Shown here: one piece after another, positions 1-11,316 of the stretch | Layout of the letters: each line of letters starts with the position of its first letter | Position numbering within the stretch: position 1 is the first letter of the stretch | Origin: Acetobacteraceae bacterium | Lineage (GTDB): Bacteria > Pseudomonadota > Alphaproteobacteria > Acetobacterales > Acetobacteraceae | Reading direction: 5' to 3' | Assembly: GCA_027326105.1 (NCBI GenBank) | Contig: DAHWFB010000020.1 | Location: 1-48,314 of the forward strand | DNA length: 48,314 nt | The notes under the pieces: generated by a model | The model's input: the letters and a program-made list of their open reading frames with translations, nothing else | What the model was told of the DNA's origin: nothing | Databases searched by the model: none | Program-made: the position numbers and the translations under genes

Positions 1-299
1 GGCAGCGGCAGGAACTCGCGGGCCCCCTCGCGAATGGCACGAAGCGCCGCCTCCTCGTCCTCGCCGGTGCCGCAGGCGACGACGGGAACCGCCATGCGTT
101 CGTGGGCGAGCGCGCGCACCAGCGCGCCCACGTCATGGCCGAGATCGCAGAGCACGACATCTACCCGAGCATCCTCGCGCAGGCGGACGAGTCCGGTCTC
201 GATATCGTCTGCCTGGTCGAGCTTGGCGCCGCGGGCGATCGCGATGCGCGCCGCCTGGCCGAGTTCGCCGGCGAGCGAGCCGATGAGGAGAACGCGCAT
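1..299 (-). CDS. flbD: FlbD-like flagellar transcriptional regulator, 5' part only
   Basis: This gene is too truncated for the ORF track; I translated it by hand from the ATG at 299 on the minus strand. It runs off the window at base 1, leaving about 99 residues (starts MRVLLIGSLAGELG). It looks like the atypical receiver domain of Caulobacter FlbD, with the recognisable stretches VPVVACG and AIREGAREFLPLP. The AAA+ and DNA-binding domains would lie outside the window. FlbD acts with sigma-54 to control late flagellar genes. It starts 13 bases after the fliN stop, so it is the distal gene of the fliF operon, as in Caulobacter. Assignment rests on remembered family sequence plus synteny. Confidence 0.8.
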   Translation of the reverse strand, partial: MRVLLIGSLAGELGQAARIAIARGAKLDQADDIETGLVRLREDARVDVVLCDLGHDVGALVRALAHERMAVPVVACGTGEDEEAALRAIREGAREFLPL

Positions 300-312
300 G
301 CTCTACCTCGCT

Positions 313-645
313 TCAGCCGGCACGGTCGGCCTTGACGATCTCGGTCATGGTGATACCGAGGCGGGTATCATCCACCATCACGACCTCACCGCGGGCGACG
401 AGGCGGTTGTTGACGTAGATGTCGATCGCCTCGCCGAGCTTGCGATCGAGCTCCACCACCGCGCCCCGCCCGAGCTTGAGCAGTTGGCTCACCTGCATCG
501 TCGCCTTGCCGAGCACGGCGGAGACAGTGACGGGAATGTCATAGACCGCCTCGAGGTCACGCGCGGTGCGCCCGGCGCCGGGCTCGGGCGCGCCGAGGGC
601 CGGAGCGTCGGAGGACAGTTCCGCGAGTTCGACATCATCTGCCAT
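313..645 (-). CDS. fliN: Flagellar motor switch protein FliN
   Basis: A 110-residue protein of normal FliN size. The N-terminal 25-30 residues are a variable acidic and Pro/Ala-rich segment. The rest is the SpoA/FliN fold (DIPVTVSAVLGKATM, then LKLGRGAVVELDRKLGE and the closing VVMVDDTRLGITMTEIV). FliN forms the lower part of the cytoplasmic C-ring and binds CheY-P and the export apparatus. It lies in the fliF-fliG-fliN-flbD operon on the minus strand. The gene normally found between fliG and fliN, fliH, is missing; only about 50 bases separate fliG and fliN. Confidence 0.93.
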   Translation of the reverse strand: MADDVELAELSSDAPALGAPEPGAGRTARDLEAVYDIPVTVSAVLGKATMQVSQLLKLGRGAVVELDRKLGEAIDIYVNNRLVARGEVVMVDDTRLGITMTEIVKADRAG

Positions 646-696
646 CGGTCTTGCTCCTGTCCGCCGCGGCGCCGCAGCGAGATGTGCGCTTCATGG

Positions 697-1704
697 TCAA
701 TAGACCAGCTCCTCGTCCTTGCCTTCGCCGATCTCGATCTGGCCCTGGGCCGCGAGATCCTTGGCCAGCGCTACCACCGAGCCCTGCGCCTCGTCCACTT
801 GGCGCAGCTTGACCGGGCCGAGCGCCTCGATGTCGTCGCGCAGCATCTTCGCCGCGCGCTCTGATAGATTCTTGAAGAAGAGATCGCGGATCTTCTCCGA
901 GGCTCCCTTGAGTGCGAGCGGCAGCTTGTCCTTCTCGACCGCACGCAGCAGCGTCTGGATCGCGGCGGGAGAAAGTCTCTGGAGATCGTCGAAGGTGAAC
1001 ATCAGTGACTTCACCCGTTCGGCGGATTCGCGGTTGCGCTCTTCGAGGGCAGCGACGAACCGGGTCTCGTTGGCGCGGTCGAGATTGTTGAAGATCTCGG
1101 CGAGCAGCTCGTGGGCGTCTCGACGGGTGTTGCGGGCGAGGTTGGACATGAATTCCGCGCGCAGGGTGCGTTCGACCCCGTCGAGTACCTCCTTCTGCAC
1201 CGTCTCCATGCGCAACATGCGCATCACCACTTCCATCGCGAAGGGTTCGGGCAGGATCGCGAGGACGCGGGCCGCATGGTCGGCGCGGATCTTGGAGAGC
1301 ACCACGGCGACAGTCTGCGGGTATTCGTTCTTGAGATAGCTCGCGAGCACGTTCTCGTTGACGTTGCCCAGTTTGTCCCACATCGTCCGCCCGGCGGGGC
1401 CGCGGATCTCATCCATGATCTGGGTAACCCGTTCGCGCGACAGCGTCTTCTGCAGCAGCCGCTCGGTGCTGTCGTAGGAGCCGACGAGCCCGCTCACCGC
1501 GCCGAGACTGTCGGAGAATTCGCCGCATAGTCCTTCGATCACCTCGGCTGGCACCGAACCCAGTTTGGCCATCGCCGCCGAGATCTCCTTGATCTCGTCC
1601 TCGTGCATCAAGGCGAATAAGCGGGCGCACTGTTCCTCGCCCAGCGCCAGCATCAGCGCCGCTGCCTTCTTCACCCCGCTGAGCGAGCCGCCGTCCTGTG
1701 CCAT
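697..1704 (-). CDS. fliG: Flagellar motor switch protein FliG
   Basis: At 335 residues this is the usual length for FliG, the rotor protein that links the FliF ring to the C-ring and contacts the stators. The N-terminal FliF-binding region begins with [14 protein letters not shown]. The middle domain carries [14 protein letters not shown] near residue 127, the EHPQ-type motif. The C-terminal torque domain includes [18 protein letters not shown] and the charged helix [20 protein letters not shown]. Its start lies one base after the fliF stop, so the two are surely cotranscribed. A long minus-strand ORF in another frame (635..1381) is a shadow. Confidence 0.96.
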   Translation of the reverse strand: MAQDGGSLSGVKKAAALMLALGEEQCARLFALMHEDEIKEISAAMAKLGSVPAEVIEGLCGEFSDSLGAVSGLVGSYDSTERLLQKTLSRERVTQIMDEIRGPAGRTMWDKLGNVNENVLASYLKNEYPQTVAVVLSKIRADHAARVLAILPEPFAMEVVMRMLRMETVQKEVLDGVERTLRAEFMSNLARNTRRDAHELLAEIFNNLDRANETRFVAALEERNRESAERVKSLMFTFDDLQRLSPAAIQTLLRAVEKDKLPLALKGASEKIRDLFFKNLSERAAKMLRDDIEALGPVKLRQVDEAQGSVVALAKDLAAQGQIEIGEGKDEELVY

Positions 1705-1705
1705 T

Positions 1706-3358
1706 TCAGCCCGCCTCCTGCGTCATCCAGCCGCGCAGGATCGCGAGTGTCTCGTCAGGGTGGGCGTCGGCAAGTCCGGCGACGCGGCGGAGCGAGGAGG
1801 CTCGCATCTGGCCCTCGATCTGGCCGACCTCGACCATGCTCTCGTCGCCGCCACCGGCGCCGCCCGCGGGGCCGGCGAGCAACGAGGTGCCGGCGGCGCC
1901 AGCCACCGGCGGGCCGCCCGCGCCACCGGCGATGGCCGGCGGTTCGGACCCGGCCTCGCCTCCCCCGAGCTGGGGCAGGCCGAGGCGCAGTACCATAGGA
2001 CGGAAGACGAAGAGCAGGGCGAAGAGGGCGACGAGCCCGAAGATCGCGGTCTCCACCAGCGGCATCGCGGCGGGTCCGGGCAGGGGCACCCCGAAAAGGG
2101 TCGGACGTTTCGCCGGTGCTCCCGAGGCGGGGCGAACGAAGCGCATGCTGGTGACGAAGACATGATCCCCGCGCGCCTTGTCGTAGCCGATGGCGCTTTT
2201 CACCAGATCGGCGATCTGGGTGAGTTGCGCCGGGGTTCGCGGCTGCCAGACCGGCTTGCCGCCCGGCCCCTTGGCCTCGGTCCCGTCCACCATCACCGCG
2301 ACACTGATACGCTTGATCTGCGGCTGATCGTGGATCAGCGTGCGCACCGTCTTGCTGATTTCGTAATTGTCGATCTCGTGGGTCGTGGTGCGTTGCGAAC
2401 CCGCCTGCCCCTGGCCGGCGTTGGCGTTGGGCAGATTGTTCTGCACCGAGACGTTGCGATTGGCGGCGCGGGTGCGGCTGCTCTTGGTCGAGGAGGTCTG
2501 CTGGCTGCGCAGCACCTGGCCGTTGGGATCGAAGCTGGTCTGGGTCTGCCGCTGCTGATCGAAATTCATCGCGACCGACGTCTCGACGCGCACGTGTCCG
2601 GGCCCGAAGGCGCGGGCGAGCATATCCTCCACCGCGCGGGTGAGGCGCAGCTCTATGCCGCGGCGGATTTCCTCGGCGCTCGACGAGCCTCCCAGGACGC
2701 CGACCGGAGCGCCGGCGCGGGCGAGCAGGTCGCCGCGATTGTCCACGATCGCGATGTCCTGGGGGCGCAGTCCGGGCACCGCGGCGGCGACGAGATTGAT
2801 GATCGCCGCCACCCCCTGCGGGTCGAGCGGCATCGCGCCCGCCATGGTGAGCAGGACCGAGGCTCGGGCGGGCTGGCTGGTCTGTGAGAAGGGCTGCCGG
2901 CGCGGCAGCACCAGGTTCACCTTGGCGCCGCGTACACCCTGGATCAGCCTGATGGTCTGTTCGAGTTCGCCCTCCAGGGCGCGGGTCTCGTCGATACGCT
3001 GCTGGAAAGCGGTCTGGCCGAGCAGGTTGGCGTGGTCGAAGATGCGAAAGCCGATCGAGCCGCCGGTGGGCAGGCCGACCTTGGCGAGGAGGAGCCGCGC
3101 CGGTGCCACCTGGTTCGCCGGCACCAGGATTTCGCTGCCCTGCGCACCCAGGCTGTACGGGATGTGCGCGCCCTTGAGCGCGTCGGCGACGCTCGCCGCG
3201 TCGCGCAGGCCGAGATCGCCATAGAGCAGGGCCATCGGCTGGTTGCCGGCACGCAGCGCGAGGAATCCGAGCATGGCGAGTGCGACCACGGCGACACTGC
3301 CCATCGCGACCAGCCGGGGCAAACCGAGCGACTTGATGCTGTCGAGCAGCGCTTTCAT
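1706..3358 (-). CDS. fliF: Flagellar MS-ring protein FliF
   Basis: A 550-residue protein with FliF architecture. A transmembrane helix lies near residues 18-36, followed by the YscJ/FliF ring-building domain ([40 protein letters not shown]). A long periplasmic part follows, containing a low-complexity segment ([16 protein letters not shown]). A second membrane helix sits near residue 435 ([17 protein letters not shown]). The C-terminal FliG-binding tail ends [20 protein letters not shown]. FliF assembles the MS ring in the inner membrane. It is the first gene of the minus-strand flagellar operon; a CtrA-like box lies about 115 bases upstream of its start. Confidence 0.95.
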   Translation of the reverse strand: MKALLDSIKSLGLPRLVAMGSVAVVALAMLGFLALRAGNQPMALLYGDLGLRDAASVADALKGAHIPYSLGAQGSEILVPANQVAPARLLLAKVGLPTGGSIGFRIFDHANLLGQTAFQQRIDETRALEGELEQTIRLIQGVRGAKVNLVLPRRQPFSQTSQPARASVLLTMAGAMPLDPQGVAAIINLVAAAVPGLRPQDIAIVDNRGDLLARAGAPVGVLGGSSSAEEIRRGIELRLTRAVEDMLARAFGPGHVRVETSVAMNFDQQRQTQTSFDPNGQVLRSQQTSSTKSSRTRAANRNVSVQNNLPNANAGQGQAGSQRTTTHEIDNYEISKTVRTLIHDQPQIKRISVAVMVDGTEAKGPGGKPVWQPRTPAQLTQIADLVKSAIGYDKARGDHVFVTSMRFVRPASGAPAKRPTLFGVPLPGPAAMPLVETAIFGLVALFALLFVFRPMVLRLGLPQLGGGEAGSEPPAIAGGAGGPPVAGAAGTSLLAGPAGGAGGGDESMVEVGQIEGQMRASSLRRVAGLADAHPDETLAILRGWMTQEAG

Positions 3359-3470
3359 TGGCGCCCTCCAGGCCCGCGGTCGCCCTGCCCCTCTCGCTCT
3401 CGTGTCATCGCCATTCGGTTCCTGCCGCTCGCCGCCTCTTGCCGCGACTCCATTGTTGAGCGAGGGTCGA

Positions 3471-3485
3471 TTACTCCGCCGTTAA
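3471..3485. promoter_or_regulatory. Candidate CtrA-type box
   Basis: TTAC-N7-TTAA on the plus strand (TTAA-N7-GTAA on the minus strand) matches the CtrA consensus TTAA-N7-TTAA in seven of eight positions. It lies between divergent fliF (113 bases from its start) and the small membrane gene at 3526. CtrA control of fliF is established in Caulobacter; use here is inference. Confidence 0.4.
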
Positions 3486-3525
3486 TCGGCCGGCAGAAGA
3501 TGCCTAGTCAGGCGAAGGGTGCGGC

Positions 3526-3954
3526 ATGGAACCAAGCTTCGATCGGGCATTGCGCGGCTTCGCGGCCGGGGTAGTGTCGTTTTTCCTGTTCCACCAAGGC
3601 ATGTGGGAACTTCTACACGTCGTCGGCGTGATGCCGCCGGCCTTTCCGATGGGGGCGACGGCACCGCTCGGCGTGCCCCAGAGCTACAGCCTGGCCTTCT
3701 GGGCCGGGATCTGGGGGGCGCTGTTCGGCTGGGTGCGACCGCGGCTCGGCGGGCTTCCTCTGGTGGCCGGCGGTTTCCTTTGCGGCATGGCGGCGACGGT
3801 GTTTGCGCTGTTCGTGGTATTTCCGATCAAAGGCCTGCCGCTGGGCAACGGCTTCACCTTTTGGGGGATCCTGATCCCGGTGCTGATCAATGGTGCCTGG
3901 GGAATCGGGCTTGGGCTGCTGCTTCCCTACACCCGCCGCACCGCGACCGGCTGA
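3526..3954 (+). CDS. Small integral membrane protein of unknown function
   Basis: A 142-residue protein that I do not recognise beyond a loose likeness to uncharacterised proteobacterial membrane proteins. It has about four hydrophobic segments: residues 10-24 (FAAGVVSFFLFHQ), 55-70 (SLAFWAGIWGALFGW), 77-101 (LPLVAGGFLCGMAATVFALFVVFPI) and 110-134 (FTFWGILIPVLINGAWGIGLGLLL). The start ATG follows GAAGGGTGCGGC, which contains a usable ribosome site. It is transcribed divergently from fliF and could share its upstream region, but nothing in the sequence ties it to flagella. Confidence 0.75.
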   Translation: MEPSFDRALRGFAAGVVSFFLFHQGMWELLHVVGVMPPAFPMGATAPLGVPQSYSLAFWAGIWGALFGWVRPRLGGLPLVAGGFLCGMAATVFALFVVFPIKGLPLGNGFTFWGILIPVLINGAWGIGLGLLLPYTRRTATG

Positions 3955-4009
3955 CCAACGGTCCGGCCGCGCCTTGCGCGGCGGCCTCCGGGGCGCTAGT
4001 TGCGCAAAG

Positions 4010-5527
4010 GTGAACGAGCATGATCCGTCCGTGTCCGATCCCGCCCTCGCGCCCGCGTCCATGGCGGGCGGAGCGGCGGAGATGGCGGCGCTCGCTGCGG
4101 GGGTGCCCAGACTGACCCGCGGTAGCGTGCTGGTGGTGGGCGATGTGATGCTCGACCGCTACATCTACGGCACCGTCAATCGGGTGAGCCCGGAGGCGCC
4201 GATCCCCATCCTCTCGGTGAACCGCGAGGTCGCGATGCCGGGGGGCGCCGGCAATGTGGTGCGTAACCTCTGCGCGCTCGGCGCCGCCGTGGCCTTCGTC
4301 TCGGTGGTGGGCGACGACCAGACCGGATCGGATCTGACCGCGCTGATCGGCGGTCAGGCCGGGGTCGAGCCCTGGCTCCTGGTGCAAGGCGGGCGGCAGA
4401 CCACCCGCAAGAGCCGATTCCTCGCCCAGGGCCAGCAATTGCTGCGCGCCGATCGGGAGGAGACTGCACCGATCCACCCCCGACTGTCCGACCGGCTGGT
4501 CCACATCGCCGAGGGGGCGATCGGGGCTACCCATCTCTCTGTGCTCTCCGACTATGGCAAGGGCGTGCTCGCCGGCAGCGTCCCCGCCCGGCTGATCGCC
4601 GCCGCTCACACCGCCGGCCGGCGGGTGATCGTCGATCCCAAGGGCCAGGACTACGGACGCTACGCCGGGGCCGACATCATCACCCCCAACCGCCGTGAAC
4701 TCGCCGAGGCGACCGGCATGGCGACCGATACGGACGTGGCGGTGGCAGCCGCGGCGGGGCGGCTGCGCGCCGCTCACGGGTTCGCCGCGGTGCTGGTCAC
4801 CCGTTCCGAGGACGGAATGACGCTGGTGGACGCGACGGGCACGCGCCACTTCCCGGCCGAGGCGGCGGAAGTCTTCGACGTTTCGGGCGCGGGGGACACG
4901 GTGGTCGCGACGCTCGCGGCCGGGCTCGCCGCCGGGCTCGAACTCGCGGTCGCGGTGCGGCTGGCCAATCTCGCCGCCGGCATCGTGGTCGGCAAGGTGG
5001 GAACCGCGGTGGTCCACCCGGCGGATCTGGCGGCAGCGCTGGGGCCGCAGCAAAGCTCGCTGCGCAAGATCGTCAGCCGCGAGCAGGCACTGGAACAGGT
5101 CGAACGCTGGCGTCGCCGCGGCTGGCGGGTCGGCTTCACCAACGGTTGCTTCGACCTCCTCCACCCCGGCCACGTCCATCTGCTCGAACAGGCCCGCGGC
5201 GCGGCCGACCGGCTGGTGGTGGGGATCAATGCGGACGCGAGCGTGCGCCGCCTCAAAGGCGCGAGCCGCCCGGTGCAGCCGGAAGCGGCGCGGGCCGCAG
5301 TGCTGGCCAGCCTCGCGTCGGTCGATCTCGTCGTCGCCTTCGAGGAGGACACGCCGCTCGCGTTGCTCGAGGCGCTGCGCCCGGAAGTGCTGGTCAAGGG
5401 CGCGGACTACACGCTCGACCAGGTGGTCGGCAGGCGCGAGGTAGAATCCTGGGGCGGAAAGGTGGTCCTCGCCGGGCTTCTCCCCGGTCATTCCACCACC
5501 GCGACGGTGGCCCGGCTGCGCGGCTGA
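4010..5527 (+). CDS. hldE: Bifunctional heptose-7-phosphate kinase / heptose-1-phosphate adenylyltransferase HldE
   Basis: This two-domain enzyme makes ADP-heptose for the LPS inner core. The N-terminal ribokinase-type domain opens with VLVVGDVMLDRYIYG, has the substrate loop GGAGNVVRNL and ends with the PfkB signature DVSGAGDTVVATLAAG. The C-terminal cytidylyltransferase-type domain begins FTNGCFDLLHPGHVHLLEQA, whose HPGH is the nucleotide-binding HxGH motif, and ends near GHSTTATVARLRG. The ORF-track start at 3890 overlaps the previous gene, so I prefer GTG 4010 (505 aa). ATG 4061 or ATG 4082 (481 aa, close to the 477 of E. coli HldE and with GGAG upstream) are real alternatives. The huge antisense ORF 3887..5491 is a shadow. 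Confidence 0.95.
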   Translation: MNEHDPSVSDPALAPASMAGGAAEMAALAAGVPRLTRGSVLVVGDVMLDRYIYGTVNRVSPEAPIPILSVNREVAMPGGAGNVVRNLCALGAAVAFVSVVGDDQTGSDLTALIGGQAGVEPWLLVQGGRQTTRKSRFLAQGQQLLRADREETAPIHPRLSDRLVHIAEGAIGATHLSVLSDYGKGVLAGSVPARLIAAAHTAGRRVIVDPKGQDYGRYAGADIITPNRRELAEATGMATDTDVAVAAAAGRLRAAHGFAAVLVTRSEDGMTLVDATGTRHFPAEAAEVFDVSGAGDTVVATLAAGLAAGLELAVAVRLANLAAGIVVGKVGTAVVHPADLAAALGPQQSSLRKIVSREQALEQVERWRRRGWRVGFTNGCFDLLHPGHVHLLEQARGAADRLVVGINADASVRRLKGASRPVQPEAARAAVLASLASVDLVVAFEEDTPLALLEALRPEVLVKGADYTLDQVVGRREVESWGGKVVLAGLLPGHSTTATVARLRG

Positions 5528-5539
5528 AGCGGGGCGGTA

Positions 5540-5558
5540 GGCGGCCGGTCAGGCCGCC
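5540..5558. terminator. GC hairpin between convergent genes
   Basis: GGCGGCC, a 5-nt loop and GGCCGCC form a perfect 7-bp stem just after hldE, overlapping the last codons of the convergent oxygenase gene. There is no T-run on either side, so it could be a weak bidirectional terminator or simply an mRNA 3' end barrier. Confidence 0.35.
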
Positions 5559-6181
5559 CGGGTCAGCCGCTTGACGAACGCCGAGAGCCGGTGGCGGCGG
5601 AGTTCCGAGCGGGCCTTGCCGTCCGTCGTCATGTAGTTGAGCTGGATGGCGTAGCGTGGTCCGACGAAGCGCTTGTGGCCGTGCCAGGTGGTCGGCCCGT
5701 TGGGAAAGACCAGCAGAGTGCCGTTCACCGGCGCCACCTCCACCGCGTAATCCTCGATGTTGCTCGGCCCGCGCAGCAGGCGCAAGCAGCCCTCCTGGCG
5801 CGACCAGGCGGCGCCTTCTGGGTTGAGATAGAGCAGGACGGTGACCCGCTTGGCGGTGGAATCGCAATGGATGCGCCCGTCGCGCTCGCCGGTCGCGCAG
5901 CGCAGAGTGAGCATGGTCGGCGCGCCCGAAAGGTCGAGGCCGAACTTGGCGGCGATGGCGGCGCGCAGCCGCGGCCCCTCCATTTCCGCCATCAGCGCAC
6001 CGGCATCGGGGCCGAGGCGGACGGAGGCGATCGGCAGCGAACCCCGCGGTTGCCCCCTAGGCAGGCCCGCCACCACCCGGGCGAGTGTTGCCGGAGACAC
6101 GAAATGCCCGACGACCACATGGGGGAAGGGGTCGGCGGCTACCGGGGTTGCGGTCAACGCATCGTAAGCCAGATCGATCAT
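5549..6181 (-). CDS. 2-oxoglutarate/Fe(II)-dependent dioxygenase, prolyl-hydroxylase-like
   Basis: A 210-residue protein if the start is ATG 6181, which has an AGCGAGG ribosome site just upstream; the longer track ORF adds an unlikely basic leader. The double-stranded beta-helix shows the iron facial triad: HCD at about residues 105-107 and H167 in TTWHGHK. The 2OG-binding Arg is in GPRYAIQLNYM (about R176). The substrate is unknown; relatives hydroxylate peptidyl proline or small molecules. It converges on hldE and diverges from the DoxX gene. The iron ligands are intact, so an active enzyme is expected. Confidence 0.85.
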   Translation of the reverse strand: MIDLAYDALTATPVAADPFPHVVVGHFVSPATLARVVAGLPRGQPRGSLPIASVRLGPDAGALMAEMEGPRLRAAIAAKFGLDLSGAPTMLTLRCATGERDGRIHCDSTAKRVTVLLYLNPEGAAWSRQEGCLRLLRGPSNIEDYAVEVAPVNGTLLVFPNGPTTWHGHKRFVGPRYAIQLNYMTTDGKARSELRRHRLSAFVKRLTRAA

Positions 6182-6312
6182 GGTGCCTCGCTCTCCGCCC
6201 GGGATGCGCGTGCCGTGGGCAGGGGCCGGATGGTTGTGTGCGCGCGATCCGTGATAGCCTTTCCTAGCCGCCTGGCGGCGGCGGAGCAACGTTGCAGCCA
6301 GAGGGGGACAGA

Positions 6313-6762
6313 ATGTCCGGCATGAGCGAATCAGTGATGAGCGGTTCCGCCACCCATCGATCGGGGGGCTTGCGCGATCTCGGGCTGCTGGTGGGCAGGA
6401 TCGTCATGGTCTCGCTCTTCCTGCCGGCGGGGATCGGCAAGATCACCGGCTGGCCCGGGATCGTGCATTACCTCGCCTATCTGCATGCCCCGGTTCCGTT
6501 CCTGGCCGGGATTGTCGCCATCGTCTGCGAGGTCGGGGTTTCGACGCTGATCGTGCTCGGCATCGGGGTGCGGCTATCGGCCCTGGTGATGGCCGCCTTC
6601 ACGCTCGGCACCATGTTCATCGCCCACCGTTTCTGGGACCTGCACGGGGCCGCGATGATGGCGGCAAAGACGAATTTCTTCAAGAACTTGTCCATCGTCG
6701 GAGGGTTCCTGGTCATGGCCTCGGCAGGCTCGGGACGATACGCGCTCCGGCCCGACGGCTGA
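6313..6762 (+). CDS. DoxX-family inner membrane protein
   Basis: A 149-residue, four-helix membrane protein of the DoxX/SURF4-like family. The first helix contains LVGRIVMVSLFLPAGIGKITGW, with the family's small-residue and Gly-Lys pattern. Further hydrophobic segments are FLAGIVAIVCEVGVSTLIVLG, ALVMAAFTLGTMFIAHRFW and NLSIVGGFLVMASAG. I start it at ATG 6313, which has GAGGGGGACAG upstream, rather than the TTG seven codons earlier used by the track. DoxX proteins are linked to redox and thiol stress in some bacteria; here the function is open. No cofactor site is visible. Confidence 0.85.
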   Translation: MSGMSESVMSGSATHRSGGLRDLGLLVGRIVMVSLFLPAGIGKITGWPGIVHYLAYLHAPVPFLAGIVAIVCEVGVSTLIVLGIGVRLSALVMAAFTLGTMFIAHRFWDLHGAAMMAAKTNFFKNLSIVGGFLVMASAGSGRYALRPDG

Positions 6763-6905
6763 GATCGCCGGCGCTTGCGGATTGTTCATGCTTGCGTGCC
6801 ATGCTCCTGCCGCGCGCCGGGCGTTCGCGGCCGTGAAGGAAAGGGGCTGCGTCCGGCCATGCCGCAGCGCCGCCTCGGGAAGATCCGGCTGCCAGGGAGA
6901 TCCGG

Positions 6906-10372
<3,467 letters not shown>

Positions 10373-10373
<1 letters not shown>

Positions 10374-11248
10374 TGGCAATCCTGGTGGACGAAGCGACAA
10401 CGGTGATCACCCAGGGGTTCACTGGCGCCCAGGGTACCTTTCATTCCGAACAGGCAATTGCGTATGGCACCCGGGTGGTCGGCGGGGTGACACCGGGCAA
10501 GGGCGGCGGACGGCATCTCGATCTTCCGGTGTTCGACACGGTGGCAGAGGCGGTGGCCGCCACCGGTGCCACCGCGAGCGCGATCTATGTGCCCCCGCCA
10601 TTTGCCGCGGATGCCATCCTCGAAGCCGCGGACGCCGGAATTCCCCTCATCGTTTGCATCACGGAAGGGATTCCGGTGCTCGACATGGTGCGGGTCAAGC
10701 GCACCCTCGCAGGCTCGGGCTCGCGGCTGATCGGGCCGAACTGCCCTGGCATCATCACCCCCGAGGCGTGCAAGATCGGCATCATGCCCGGCCACATCCA
10801 CCGGCGCGGGCGCATCGGCATCGTCAGCCGTTCCGGCACCCTGACCTACGAGGCGGTGGCACAGACCACGGCGGCGGGCCTGGGCCAGAGCACCTGCGTC
10901 GGTATCGGCGGCGACCCCGTCAAGGGGCTCGACTTTGTCGAGGTGCTCGAGCTTTTCCTTGCCGACGCCGAAACCGCGGCAGTGGTGATGATCGGCGAGA
11001 TCGGCGGCGAAAGCGAGATCGATGCCGCCGAGTTCATCGCCCGGAGTGGAACTAGGAAGCCGGTGGTGGGCTTCATCGCCGGTGTCACCGCGCCACCGGG
11101 GCGGCGCATGGGCCACGCGGGGGCGGTGATCAGCGGCGGGCGTGACACGGCGGGCGCCAAGATGGAGGCGATGAAGAGCGCGGGCATTCACGTGGCGGAA
11201 AGCCCTGCCGCGCTAGGCAGCACCATGCTCGCCGCACTGCGCGGCTGA
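10373..11248 (+). CDS. sucD: Succinyl-CoA synthetase alpha subunit
   Basis: A 291-residue alpha subunit. The CoA-binding Rossmann fold is at the N-terminus ([28 protein letters not shown]). [10 protein letters not shown] and [13 protein letters not shown] follow, and the phosphorylated histidine lies in [13 protein letters not shown] near residue 245. It pairs with SucC and completes the enzyme that makes ATP or GTP from succinyl-CoA. It starts in the overlapping TAATG of sucC. A 68-base gap with no clear terminator separates it from sucA, consistent with one transcript. Confidence 0.97.
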
Positions 11249-11316
11249 GCCGGCGGTCCTGAAGCGATTTTCCGCCCCGGCCGTGCCGCCGGGCGCATTG
11301 TGTCGAGGGGTTGAAC

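Noticed and set aside
3359-3480. Sigma-54 promoter for fliF
   Set aside because: I looked for GG-N10-GC in the upstream region on the minus strand and found no convincing match.
3887-5491. 534-residue minus-strand ORF opposite hldE
   Set aside because: It is the antisense shadow of a clearly recognised HldE; composition is biased and no motif is seen.
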